Positions 1 through 5,383 of a DNA stretch of 7,477 bases are shown piece after piece. Source of the stretch: Clostridia bacterium (GTDB taxonomy: Bacteria; Bacillota; Clostridia; Oscillospirales; CAG-272); contig JAFTMU010000229.1 of NCBI GenBank assembly GCA_017452215.1, positions 1 through 7,477 of the forward strand. Reading direction: 5' to 3'. The notes below the pieces were generated by a model. That model was not told the origin of the DNA and did not search any database. It saw only the letters and a list, made by a program, of their open reading frames with translations. Each line of letters starts with the position of its first letter. Position 1 is the stretch's first letter. A program made the position numbers and the translations under genes.

Positions 1-743
1 CATCCGACCCTGCCATCGAGCGTATTTCCACCCCCCGCATGGCATTGACCGCCGCCGAATATCTGGCGTTCGAGTGCGATATGCACGTGTTGGTCATTAT
101 CACTGATATCACCAACTACGCCGAGGCACTCCGTGAGGTTTCCGCCGCACGTAAGGAGGTCCCCGGTCGCCGTGGATACCCCGGATACCTGTATACCGAC
201 CTTGCCACCATGTACGAAAGAGCGGGCAGAAAGATGGGCTCCCAGGGTTCGATCACCATGATCCCGATCCTGACCATGCCCGAGGACGATAAGACCCACC
301 CGATCCCCGACCTGACGGGATATATCACCGAGGGACAGATCATTCTTTCCCGTGAGATGTACCGCAAGGGATACCTGCCTCCCGTGGACGTTCTTCCGTC
401 CCTGTCCCGTCTCAAGGACAAGGGAATCGGCGAGGGCAAGACCCGTGAGGATCATGCAGGTACCATGAACCAGCTGTTCTCCGCCTACGCAAGAGGAAAA
501 GAGGCAAAGGAATTGATGGTGGTTTTGGGTGAGGCGGCGCTCTCTCCCATCGATCGCTTGTATGCAAAATTCTCGGACGAGTTCGAGGCGCAGTATATCA
601 ACCAGGGCTTTTATGAGAACCGCTCCATCGAGCAGACCCTGGATCTTGGCTGGAAGCTGCTTTCCATTCTCCCTCGCAGTGAGATGAAGCGCATCAAGCC
701 CGAGATGCTGGATAAATATTGGCCCGAGGACAAAAAGGCATAA
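1..743 (+). CDS. atpB: V-type ATP synthase subunit B (3' part, start lies upstream of the window)
   Basis: This is the non-catalytic nucleotide-binding subunit that alternates with subunit A in the A3B3 head of the cytoplasmic V1 sector; the enzyme couples ATP synthesis or hydrolysis to H+ or Na+ transport across the membrane. The frame is open from base 3, and about 246 C-terminal residues of a protein usually near 460 residues are present. Family landmarks in order are [69 protein letters not shown] and [20 protein letters not shown]. The Arg of PSLSRL (codon near 408) matches the arginine finger that the B subunit offers to the catalytic A site. The [16 protein letters not shown] stretch and the TAA at 741-743 mark a normal C-terminus. 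The internal Met codon at 39 is not the real start. Subunit D follows after 48 bp, as in clostridial A-B-D operon ends. Whether the ion is H+ or Na+ cannot be told from this subunit. Confidence 0.97.
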   Translation, partial: SDPAIERISTPRMALTAAEYLAFECDMHVLVIITDITNYAEALREVSAARKEVPGRRGYPGYLYTDLATMYERAGRKMGSQGSITMIPILTMPEDDKTHPIPDLTGYITEGQIILSREMYRKGYLPPVDVLPSLSRLKDKGIGEGKTREDHAGTMNQLFSAYARGKEAKELMVVLGEAALSPIDRLYAKFSDEFEAQYINQGFYENRSIEQTLDLGWKLLSILPRSEMKRIKPEMLDKYWPEDKKA

Positions 744-770
744 GAGAAGCGGACAAAACTTTGAAAAGAG

Positions 771-791
771 GGAGGTCATAAGGCAAGGATC
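771..791 (+). promoter_or_regulatory. Ambiguous ribosome binding site of the subunit D gene
   Basis: The strongest Shine-Dalgarno core, GGAGG at 771-775, sits 16 nt before the ATG at 792, which is far for a standard site. A weaker AAGG at 780-783 has an 8-nt spacer, and AAGGA at 785-789 is only 2 nt away. No in-frame ATG, GTG or TTG lies between the stop at 762-764 and the ATG at 792, and homologous D subunits begin with a few residues before VNPTRME, so 792 is still the best start. Confidence 0.5.
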
Positions 792-1466
792 ATGGCGCAG
801 ATGAGAGTCAACCCCACTCGCATGGAAATGAAGCGGATCCAGACCCGATACCAAACGGCACGCAAGGGGCACAAGCTGCTCAAGGATAAGCGTGACGAGC
901 TGATGAAGCAGTTTTTGGACGTGGTCCGTGAGGATAAGCTTTTGCGTGAAAAGGTAGAAGCGGCGCTGACTGAGGTTTACCGTAGCTTTACGGTGGCAAG
1001 CGCCGTCAGTAGCCCCAAAATGCTGCAAGAGGCATTGATCTGTCCCAAAAAAGAAGGGCAGCTTGCGGTGGATTATAAAAATATCATGAGCGTTACGGTT
1101 CCCGAATTTCACCTGCGGGTGCTTGCCGAGGGAAATAGCGATAGCTATAACTACGGCCTTGCATTCACGTCGGGGGAGTTGGATTCCTCGCTTCGGGAGC
1201 TCAGCGGTATCATGGAGGATCTGATGCGTATGGCGGAGCTGGAGAAAACGGCTCAGCTGCTCGCCGAGGAGATCGAGCGTACCCGCCGTCGTGTCAACGC
1301 CTTGGAGTATATCCTGATGCCTCAATATCTGGAAACCATCAAGTCCATCAAAATGAAGCTGGACGAAAACGAGCGTGGCAACACCACAAGACTCATGAAG
1401 GTCAAGGATATGATGGTCAAGGCACAGCTCATGCAAAAAAAGGACGAGGATACGGAAGAAGAATAA
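792..1466 (+). CDS. atpD: V-type ATP synthase subunit D
   Basis: Subunit D is the central rotor shaft of the V1 sector; it transmits rotation between the A3B3 head and the membrane ring and is the counterpart of F-type gamma. The 224-residue length fits the family. The N-terminal helix carries the signature VNPTRMEMKR followed by GHKLLKDKRDELMKQF (about residues 6-42). The middle (about 65-130) is the less conserved globular part. A C-terminal helix (about 135-215) contains TRRRVNALEYILMPQYLETI and the ENERGNTTRLMKVK region, so the two ends can form the known antiparallel coiled coil. The tail is very acidic (KKDEDTEEE). The start at 792 gives MAQMRVNPTRME, as in homologues; its ribosome binding site is weakly placed. 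The gene probably shares a transcript with subunit B and appears to be the last gene of the operon, because a hairpin and a convergent gene follow. Confidence 0.96.
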   Translation: MAQMRVNPTRMEMKRIQTRYQTARKGHKLLKDKRDELMKQFLDVVREDKLLREKVEAALTEVYRSFTVASAVSSPKMLQEALICPKKEGQLAVDYKNIMSVTVPEFHLRVLAEGNSDSYNYGLAFTSGELDSSLRELSGIMEDLMRMAELEKTAQLLAEEIERTRRRVNALEYILMPQYLETIKSIKMKLDENERGNTTRLMKVKDMMVKAQLMQKKDEDTEEE

Positions 1467-1473
1467 CAATGAA

Positions 1474-1508
1474 GGGGCTGTCTCAAATTATGAATTTGAG
1501 ACAGCCTC
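1474..1508. terminator. Palindromic hairpin between convergent genes, possible bidirectional terminator
   Basis: A perfect 14-bp inverted repeat (GGCTGTCTCAAATT at 1476-1489, reverse complement at 1493-1506) flanks a 3-nt loop. One G-T wobble and one G-C pair extend the stem to 16 bp. It starts 8 bp after the V-ATPase D stop and lies 32 bp beyond the stop of the convergent VanZ-family gene. Neither side has a proper T-run: the plus strand continues TCTCGCATG and the minus strand continues with a loose T-rich stretch. It can act as a transcription end for both genes, but it could also be a dispersed palindromic repeat. A weaker 7-bp stem (GAAAAAG at 1515-1521, CTTTTTC at 1532-1538, 10-nt loop) lies between it and the VanZ stop. 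Confidence 0.6.
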
Positions 1509-1539
1509 TCGCATGAAAAAGGTGGGGTGGGCTTTTTCA

Positions 1540-2250
1540 CTATTCAATTGGCAGCAACCTCTCACGCAGCCGCCTCACGGGCGGAATTTTGAGGATAAAA
1601 AACAGGAGCATTGCGCCAAGGGTGTTCAGTATCAGATCGTCTACGTCGCAGGACCCCACCATAAATGCCAACTGCAAGCCCTCGATCAGGCAAACGCTTG
1701 CCACTGTGGTGGCAAGAAAAACATACCATTTTCTCTGTGACGGGAAAAAGAGCGGCAAAAAGAAGGAGAGTGGCATCAGGGCGCAGATGTTTCCCAAAAG
1801 ATTCAAAAGCATATAATAGCTGTTCACGTACCCTTTGATGAAACCGAGAATGTATACCTCATATATGCTTGCAAAGGGCTGAAAATTAACGAAGCTTTCC
1901 ATGTAATAGGAGCGGTCCATGGCAAGATCTCTCCGCCCCAGCCCCTTGTCAAGAAGCGTGACGTTGAGCAAAAGATAAACGGATAGGAAAAAGAAGAAAA
2001 CCGTCAGCTTTTTAAAAATCCTCTTTTTCCCCGTGCGGTCGGCGTAAAGATGGGCGCACAGATAAAAAATCAAACAGATCATCAACAGCAGGCAGGAGCG
2101 CAAAAGGATCGACCTTGGCAGCACGTCGGATAAGAGATGCAGCAGGATTTCCATTACCGTAAAGGCAAAAAGGAGCAGGGAGGCGATCAAAAACAACCAA
2201 CCCTCCACGTGGGAGAGCATGCTTTTACATCTTTCGGCAAAATACTTCAT
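1540..2250 (-). CDS. VanZ-family integral membrane protein
   Basis: A 236-residue membrane protein with about six hydrophobic segments at roughly residues 18-40, 48-70, 81-101, 145-168, 175-197 and 206-221. The second half carries the VanZ-like pattern: NFQPF at 122-126, NLLGNI near 150-155 followed by a Pro-containing helix, EGLQLAFMVG at 190-199, and CDVDDLILNTLGA at 201-213. In characterised VanZ the protein gives low-level teicoplanin resistance by an unclear mechanism. Most family members in clostridia are uncharacterised, so a resistance role should not be assumed. The start is supported by AAAGGAG (2258-2264, minus strand) with a 7-nt spacer, and by a near-consensus promoter further upstream. 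The gene is monocistronic, convergent with the V-ATPase operon and divergent from the nucleotidyltransferase. No other glycopeptide-resistance gene is nearby. Confidence 0.85.
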   Translation of the reverse strand: MKYFAERCKSMLSHVEGWLFLIASLLLFAFTVMEILLHLLSDVLPRSILLRSCLLLMICLIFYLCAHLYADRTGKKRIFKKLTVFFFFLSVYLLLNVTLLDKGLGRRDLAMDRSYYMESFVNFQPFASIYEVYILGFIKGYVNSYYMLLNLLGNICALMPLSFFLPLFFPSQRKWYVFLATTVASVCLIEGLQLAFMVGSCDVDDLILNTLGAMLLFFILKIPPVRRLRERLLPIE

Positions 2251-2281
2251 ATGGACGCTCCTTTCTGTTTTCGTTATTTAA

Positions 2282-2310
2282 AGTATACCAGAAAATCGGG
2301 GAAAAGTCTA
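2282..2310 (-). promoter_or_regulatory. Sigma-A-type promoter of the VanZ-family gene
   Basis: Read on the minus strand, a -35 box TAGACT (2305-2310) is followed by a 17-nt spacer and a -10 box TATACT (2282-2287). The spacer ends in TGG, giving an extended -10 (TGnTATACT). The start codon at 2250 leaves a short leader of about 25 nt that contains the AAAGGAG site. Confidence 0.75.
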
Positions 2311-2333
2311 CCGTTTTGAGAAAAAAACAGGGC

Positions 2334-2362
2334 TTTACAAAAGGGAAAAGCTGTGGTATAAT
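2334..2362 (+). promoter_or_regulatory. Sigma-A-type promoter of the nucleotidyltransferase gene
   Basis: A -35 box TTTACA (2334-2339), a 17-nt spacer and a perfect -10 TATAAT (2357-2362). The spacer ends in TGG, again an extended -10. The leader to the ATG at 2401 is about 30 nt and holds AAAGGA at 2385-2390. This promoter is back-to-back with the VanZ-family promoter; only 23 bp separate the two -35 boxes. Confidence 0.85.
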
Positions 2363-2400
2363 AAACGTAATGAAATTATCGACGAAAGGAAGCAAGTCAA

Positions 2401-3288
2401 ATGGAAACAACTCTCGTTATCTTGGCGGCAGGTCTTGGCAGCCGCTTTGGAGGCAACAAGCAAATTTCAAACGTGGGTCCTCACGGGGAGATCCTGATGG
2501 AATACTCCATCCACGACGCCATCAAGGCAGGCTTTACACAGGTAGTGTTCATTCTCAAAGCCGAGATGGTGGATCTAATCAAGGAAACGCTGGGCAAGCG
2601 TCTGGAGGGTAAGATCCGTGTGGATTACGCCGTGCAGGACGACACCACTCTGCCTGCATGGTATCACAAGCCCGAGGATCGCACCAAGCCCTTCGGCACA
2701 GTGCACGCCGTGCTTTGCGCCAAGGACGTGATCCGTGGTCCCTTTGCAACCGTCAATGCCGACGATTACTATGGCAAAGAGGCGTTTTGCATCATGCACC
2801 GCCTCCTGACCTCATTGAATGATGCAAAGGACGGCGCCATGGTGCCCTATATCCTGGGCAACACCATGAGTGAAAACGGCGGTGTTACCCGTGGCGTTTG
2901 CACTGTAGAGGAAGGAAAGCTCATTGAGGTCAACGAGACCAAGGAGATTCGCTACGGAGAGAACGGCAAGATCGTCAGCGAGAGAGGAGAGCTCCCCGCC
3001 GATGCTATGGTTTCCATGAATATGTGGGGCTTCCATAAGGATCTGCTCGCAAGAATGGACGATTATTTCGAGGCGTTCTTAAAGGCGATCAAGCCCGAGG
3101 ATATCAAAGCAGAGTGCCTGCTTCCCATCATGGTAGGGGAATTTCTTGCAAGCGGTGCGCTTTCCGTCAGCGCAGTGCCGTCTCCCGACAAGTGGTTTGG
3201 CATCACCTATGCGGCTGACCGTGAATTGGTCATGAACAAGCTAAGGGAGCTTCACGAAATGGGCGCATATCCCGAAGTATTGTTTTAA
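2401..3288 (+). CDS. Nucleotidyltransferase family protein (sugar-phosphate NTP transferase fold)
   Basis: A 295-residue cytoplasmic protein of the NTP_transferase (GT-A-like) superfamily; members couple an NTP to a sugar phosphate or similar phosphorylated substrate, releasing pyrophosphate. The N-terminal nucleotide-binding loop is LAAGLGSRFGGNKQ (residues 8-21). It is shorter than the usual GxGTR...PK signature, with the Lys only a few residues after the Arg. KPFGTVHAV (about 96-104) fits the GT..A base/ribose contact. NADDYYG (119-125) gives the metal-binding Asp. Later conserved-looking blocks are VSMNMWGF (204-211) and DKWFGITYAADREL (263-276). There is no C-terminal left-handed beta-helix, so it is not GlmU-like or a long GlgC-type enzyme. 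The start is backed by AAAGGA with a 10-nt spacer and a strong promoter. It stands alone between a divergent and a convergent gene, so the substrate cannot be inferred from neighbours. Confidence 0.88.
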   Translation: METTLVILAAGLGSRFGGNKQISNVGPHGEILMEYSIHDAIKAGFTQVVFILKAEMVDLIKETLGKRLEGKIRVDYAVQDDTTLPAWYHKPEDRTKPFGTVHAVLCAKDVIRGPFATVNADDYYGKEAFCIMHRLLTSLNDAKDGAMVPYILGNTMSENGGVTRGVCTVEEGKLIEVNETKEIRYGENGKIVSERGELPADAMVSMNMWGFHKDLLARMDDYFEAFLKAIKPEDIKAECLLPIMVGEFLASGALSVSAVPSPDKWFGITYAADRELVMNKLRELHEMGAYPEVLF

Positions 3289-3301
3289 TCATTGGCAACC
3301 C

Positions 3302-3347
3302 CTCGCCCTGACACCTCCAAGCGGAAGCGTCAGGGCGAGCTTTTTTT
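3302..3347 (+). terminator. Rho-independent terminator of the nucleotidyltransferase gene
   Basis: An 11-bp perfect stem (CTCGCCCTGAC at 3302-3312, GTCAGGGCGAG at 3329-3339) with a 16-nt loop is followed by C and seven T (3341-3347). It begins 13 bp after the stop at 3288. The right arm contains the stop codon of the convergent flippase gene (3330-3332), and the T-run encodes its Lys-rich end. On the minus strand no T-run follows, so it should act mainly on the plus strand. Confidence 0.9.
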
Positions 3348-4886
3348 GCTGAAAAATCCCCGCAGCCAGGAAAGCTCCTCTCTCTCAATTGCCCCGGTCA
3401 AAAGCAAAAGACACAGATATACGGCGGCGGTGAGGGCGCAATGCAGAAAAATGGAAAGAGTGGCGTTTGCAACGTGAAAGGGAAGAAGAAGCAAAAAAAG
3501 TCGCACAATGGAGGTCGCTCCCACAATGCACAACAGAGGCTTGTAGACCCATTTAAGGAGACGGACGGGGGCGTGGCTGATGGTGAGCAGATGGGCGATG
3601 CTGAGAACGGTGTTGAAGCATTCCGAAAAATAGATGGTAGCAACGTATCCGTCAATGCCATATTTTGGAATTAAGAGCCACACCAGCACCACCGACACCA
3701 AAGCGTCTGCAATGTTGATCTTCATGGAAAAGACCTGCTCTCCCAGCCCCTTCATCATGGCGTCCGTGGCGGTGTCCACGTACATGATCGGGATCAAGGG
3801 GGCGAGAATACGGATGTAATTTCCCGCCTCGGTTCCCGGGTACAGGGCGTTCCCAATCTCCCCCGAAAAGCAGATCAACACCCCCGCCACGCCGATGGAA
3901 AAGATCATAGAAAGGGACCACACCCGCCCGATCATATAGGAGATGTGCCGCTGACTTTTTTGCACGTTTGCCTCTGCAAGCTCGGGGACCAAGAGCCCCG
4001 AGAAGGAGGAGATCAGCGCCGCAGGGTACAGGATCACAGGGAGCGCCATGCTTTGAATGCTTCCGTAGGCGATCAGTGCGGCAGTGTGCGTCGATCCGCT
4101 GTTGCGCAGTCCCTCGGGGATCAGAATATGCTGAAGACTCAGCAGCCCCGAGCGAATATAGGTGGTCAGAGCGATGGGTAAGGTGATCCCAAGAAGCTTT
4201 TTGAAGATGCCTTGCTCGTCAAGGGAGACGTTCCTCGGAAAATGCTTTTTTCGGTCGTATCGGTAAAGCAGAGCTTCTGCAAAAAAGGAAAGGATCTCGG
4301 CAAGAGCTCCGCCCACCACCAGAGCGCAGCAAATGCTTTCTGCATTGCCGGGGACCAAAAGGGTCAGCAAATACATGGTGGCGCCGATCTTCAAGGCTTG
4401 CTCCGTTACCTGCACTGCGGCGCTTTTATAGGGACGGCGAACGGCTGTAAAATATCCGCCCCAAGCCGAGGAAAGCGCAATGATAGGCAGAGTGACCCCC
4501 AACAGGCGCAGGGAGGAGACGGTACGGGCATCCTTGAGCAGATAGATCCCAATAGGCTCCGAAAAGGAGAAGAGAAGCACCGAGGACAATGCGCCAAAAC
4601 CAAGGGCATAAAGTGTCGCTCGCCGCATGATGGGAGAGATGCGGTCGGCTCGATCACTACCCACCGCCTCCACCACCGAATGGGTAACCCCCAGGTGGAT
4701 CCCGGAGGTGGCAAGCGTCAGCGCAAAGCCGTAGATGCCGGAAAGCAGAGAAAAGAGTCCCATTGCCTCCGCCCCCGCACGGTTGGAAACAAAGACCTGA
4801 AAGCTCACCCCCACCGTGCGCATCAAAAGAGATGCGGCGCTGAGCAAAAGTGCGTTCCAAAAGAGTTGCTTTGCGTGTGTTTTCAT
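3330..4886 (-). CDS. SpoVB/MurJ-like polysaccharide or lipid-linked oligosaccharide flippase (MOP superfamily)
   Basis: A 518-residue polytopic membrane protein with about 12-14 hydrophobic segments, the size and layout of SpoVB, MurJ and Wzx-type flippases. These move undecaprenyl-linked precursors of peptidoglycan or polysaccharide across the cytoplasmic membrane. Supporting features are the N-terminal stretch NALLLSAASLLMRTVGVSFQ (residues 11-30), the SNRAGAEAMGLFSL loop (34-47), SGIHLGVTHSVVEA near 61-74, AVRRPYKSAAVQVTEQALKIG at about 148-168, PAALISSFSGLLVPELAEA near 288-306, and LAPLIPIMYVDTATDAMMKGLG at 361-382. Clostridia often carry several such paralogues, so spoVB identity (spore cortex) is plausible but unproven; a MurJ or capsule-flippase role is possible. 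A modest ribosome binding site (AAGGA, about 9-nt spacer) precedes the ATG. I see no convincing promoter hexamers upstream. It is monocistronic, and its stop codon lies inside the neighbour's terminator. Confidence 0.88.
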   Translation of the reverse strand: MKTHAKQLFWNALLLSAASLLMRTVGVSFQVFVSNRAGAEAMGLFSLLSGIYGFALTLATSGIHLGVTHSVVEAVGSDRADRISPIMRRATLYALGFGALSSVLLFSFSEPIGIYLLKDARTVSSLRLLGVTLPIIALSSAWGGYFTAVRRPYKSAAVQVTEQALKIGATMYLLTLLVPGNAESICCALVVGGALAEILSFFAEALLYRYDRKKHFPRNVSLDEQGIFKKLLGITLPIALTTYIRSGLLSLQHILIPEGLRNSGSTHTAALIAYGSIQSMALPVILYPAALISSFSGLLVPELAEANVQKSQRHISYMIGRVWSLSMIFSIGVAGVLICFSGEIGNALYPGTEAGNYIRILAPLIPIMYVDTATDAMMKGLGEQVFSMKINIADALVSVVLVWLLIPKYGIDGYVATIYFSECFNTVLSIAHLLTISHAPVRLLKWVYKPLLCIVGATSIVRLFLLLLPFHVANATLSIFLHCALTAAVYLCLLLLTGAIEREELSWLRGFFSKKSSP

Positions 4887-5089
4887 AAAAATCCATCCTT
4901 TTTGATTGTCTTTTGCTTCATTCTATGAAAAAACACGTCCAAATATTTTGATTTTGTATGTATGGGGGAAAATATGACGGCAAAAGATAAAAAAATTGCG
5001 AATTTCTATTGACAAAAGCCCTGTTCTGCTATATGATATATAAGACCTAATACAAAAATAAATCAAATTGAGTAAAGGAGCTGAATTGT
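4887..5089. other. AT-rich divergent intergenic region between the flippase and rubredoxin genes
   Basis: About 200 bp, clearly richer in A and T than the flanking genes. It holds the rubredoxin promoter and ribosome binding site on its right side and the AAGGA site of the flippase on its left side. A TAGAAT (minus strand, 4920-4925) could be a -10 for the flippase, but no good -35 is at the right distance. I see no conserved riboswitch-like structure and no small gene with a ribosome binding site. Confidence 0.6.
5009..5037 (+). promoter_or_regulatory. Strong sigma-A-type promoter of the rubredoxin gene
   Basis: A perfect -35 TTGACA (5009-5014), a 17-nt spacer and a -10 TATGAT (5032-5037) with one mismatch to consensus. 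The leader to the ATG at 5090 is about 46 nt and AT-rich. No obvious PerR-type or other operator palindrome overlaps it, which suggests high constitutive expression. Confidence 0.9.
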
Positions 5090-5281
5090 ATGGGAATTTA
5101 TATGTGTGAATTGTGCGGCTATGAGTATCGGCCGAAGGATGGAGACGTAGAGAACGGGATCCCCGAGAACACGGATTTTGAAGATTTGCCCGAGGATTGG
5201 GTATGTCCCCTGTGCGGAGCAGGAAAAGAGGATTTTGCGATCGAGGAGAGCGCAAGCGAGGACGAAGAAGAATCTTATTGA
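5090..5281 (+). CDS. Rubredoxin
   Basis: A 63-residue cytoplasmic electron carrier with a single Fe(Cys)4 centre. The two knuckles are CELCG (Cys6, Cys9) and CPLCG (Cys39, Cys42). Between them are the family's aromatic and acidic residues: GYEYRPKDGD, then FEDLPEDWVCP with the conserved Trp, and GAGKEDF after the second knuckle. In anaerobes rubredoxin donates electrons to oxygen- and peroxide-detoxifying enzymes such as rubrerythrin, superoxide reductase or flavodiiron proteins; none of these is in the window. The core ends near residue 50, and a very acidic tail (EESASEDEEESY) extends the usual 52-54 residue length. AAAGGAG at 5074-5080 with a 9-nt spacer fixes the start. The gene has its own strong promoter and a tight terminator, so it is monocistronic. 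Confidence 0.97.
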   Translation: MGIYMCELCGYEYRPKDGDVENGIPENTDFEDLPEDWVCPLCGAGKEDFAIEESASEDEEESY

Positions 5282-5293
5282 ACTGTCTTTGGG

Positions 5294-5319
5294 GCGGAAG
5301 AGCGATCTTCCGCTTTTTT
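5294..5319 (+). terminator. Rho-independent terminator of the rubredoxin gene
   Basis: GCGGAAGA (5294-5301) and TCTTCCGC (5306-5313) form a perfect 8-bp stem closed by a GCGA tetraloop of the stable GNRA type, followed by six T (5314-5319). It begins 12 bp after the rubredoxin stop. Confidence 0.93.
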
Positions 5320-5333
5320 AAATTAAGGATATA

Positions 5334-5368
5334 AAGCACGGGCGCCGCAAGCTGCGGCGCCCGTGCTT
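5334..5368 (-). terminator. GC-rich hairpin after dinB, probable terminator of the minus-strand operon
   Basis: A perfect 16-bp stem (arms 5334-5349 and 5353-5368) with a 3-nt loop; the arms are almost entirely G and C. It lies 15 bp beyond the dinB stop codon at 5384. On the minus strand the stem runs into TTTATAT, a short imperfect T-run; on the plus strand CATATAG follows, so it should work mainly on dinB transcripts. Only 14 bp separate it from the rubredoxin terminator. Confidence 0.75.
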
Positions 5369-5383
5369 CATATAGACCAAGCG

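Noticed and set aside
1515..1538. Seven-bp stem GAAAAAG/CTTTTTC near the VanZ-family stop as a dedicated terminator
   Set aside because: The stem is nearly all A-T with a 10-nt loop and no T-run beyond it; too weak to call on its own.
1540..2250. Reading the VanZ-family gene as an antibiotic-resistance determinant
   Set aside because: Most family members in clostridia have no shown resistance role and no other van gene is in the window.
2316..2612. Plus-strand 98-codon open frame overlapping the start of the nucleotidyltransferase
   Set aside because: It begins upstream of the -35 box of the promoter and runs out of frame through the nucleotidyltransferase gene; no ribosome binding site.
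4212..4928. Long plus-strand open frame (238 codons) antisense to the flippase gene
   Set aside because: It mirrors the coding strand of a well-supported membrane protein, has low-complexity Gly/Gln/Lys-rich content, no recognisable domain and no good ribosome binding site.
2324..5026. Shared 11-mer AAAGCCCTGTT (inverted near 2325-2335, direct near 5016-5026) next to the -35 boxes of the nucleotidyltransferase and rubredoxin promoters, considered as a shared operator
   Set aside because: It lies upstream of the -35 in one case and inside the spacer in the other, is not palindromic, and two copies are too few to separate from chance.
4923..5339. Minus-strand 138-codon open frame across the rubredoxin gene and its upstream region
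   Set aside because: It is antisense to rubredoxin and its promoter, is rich in Arg, Ser and Pro with no motif, and has no supporting start signals.
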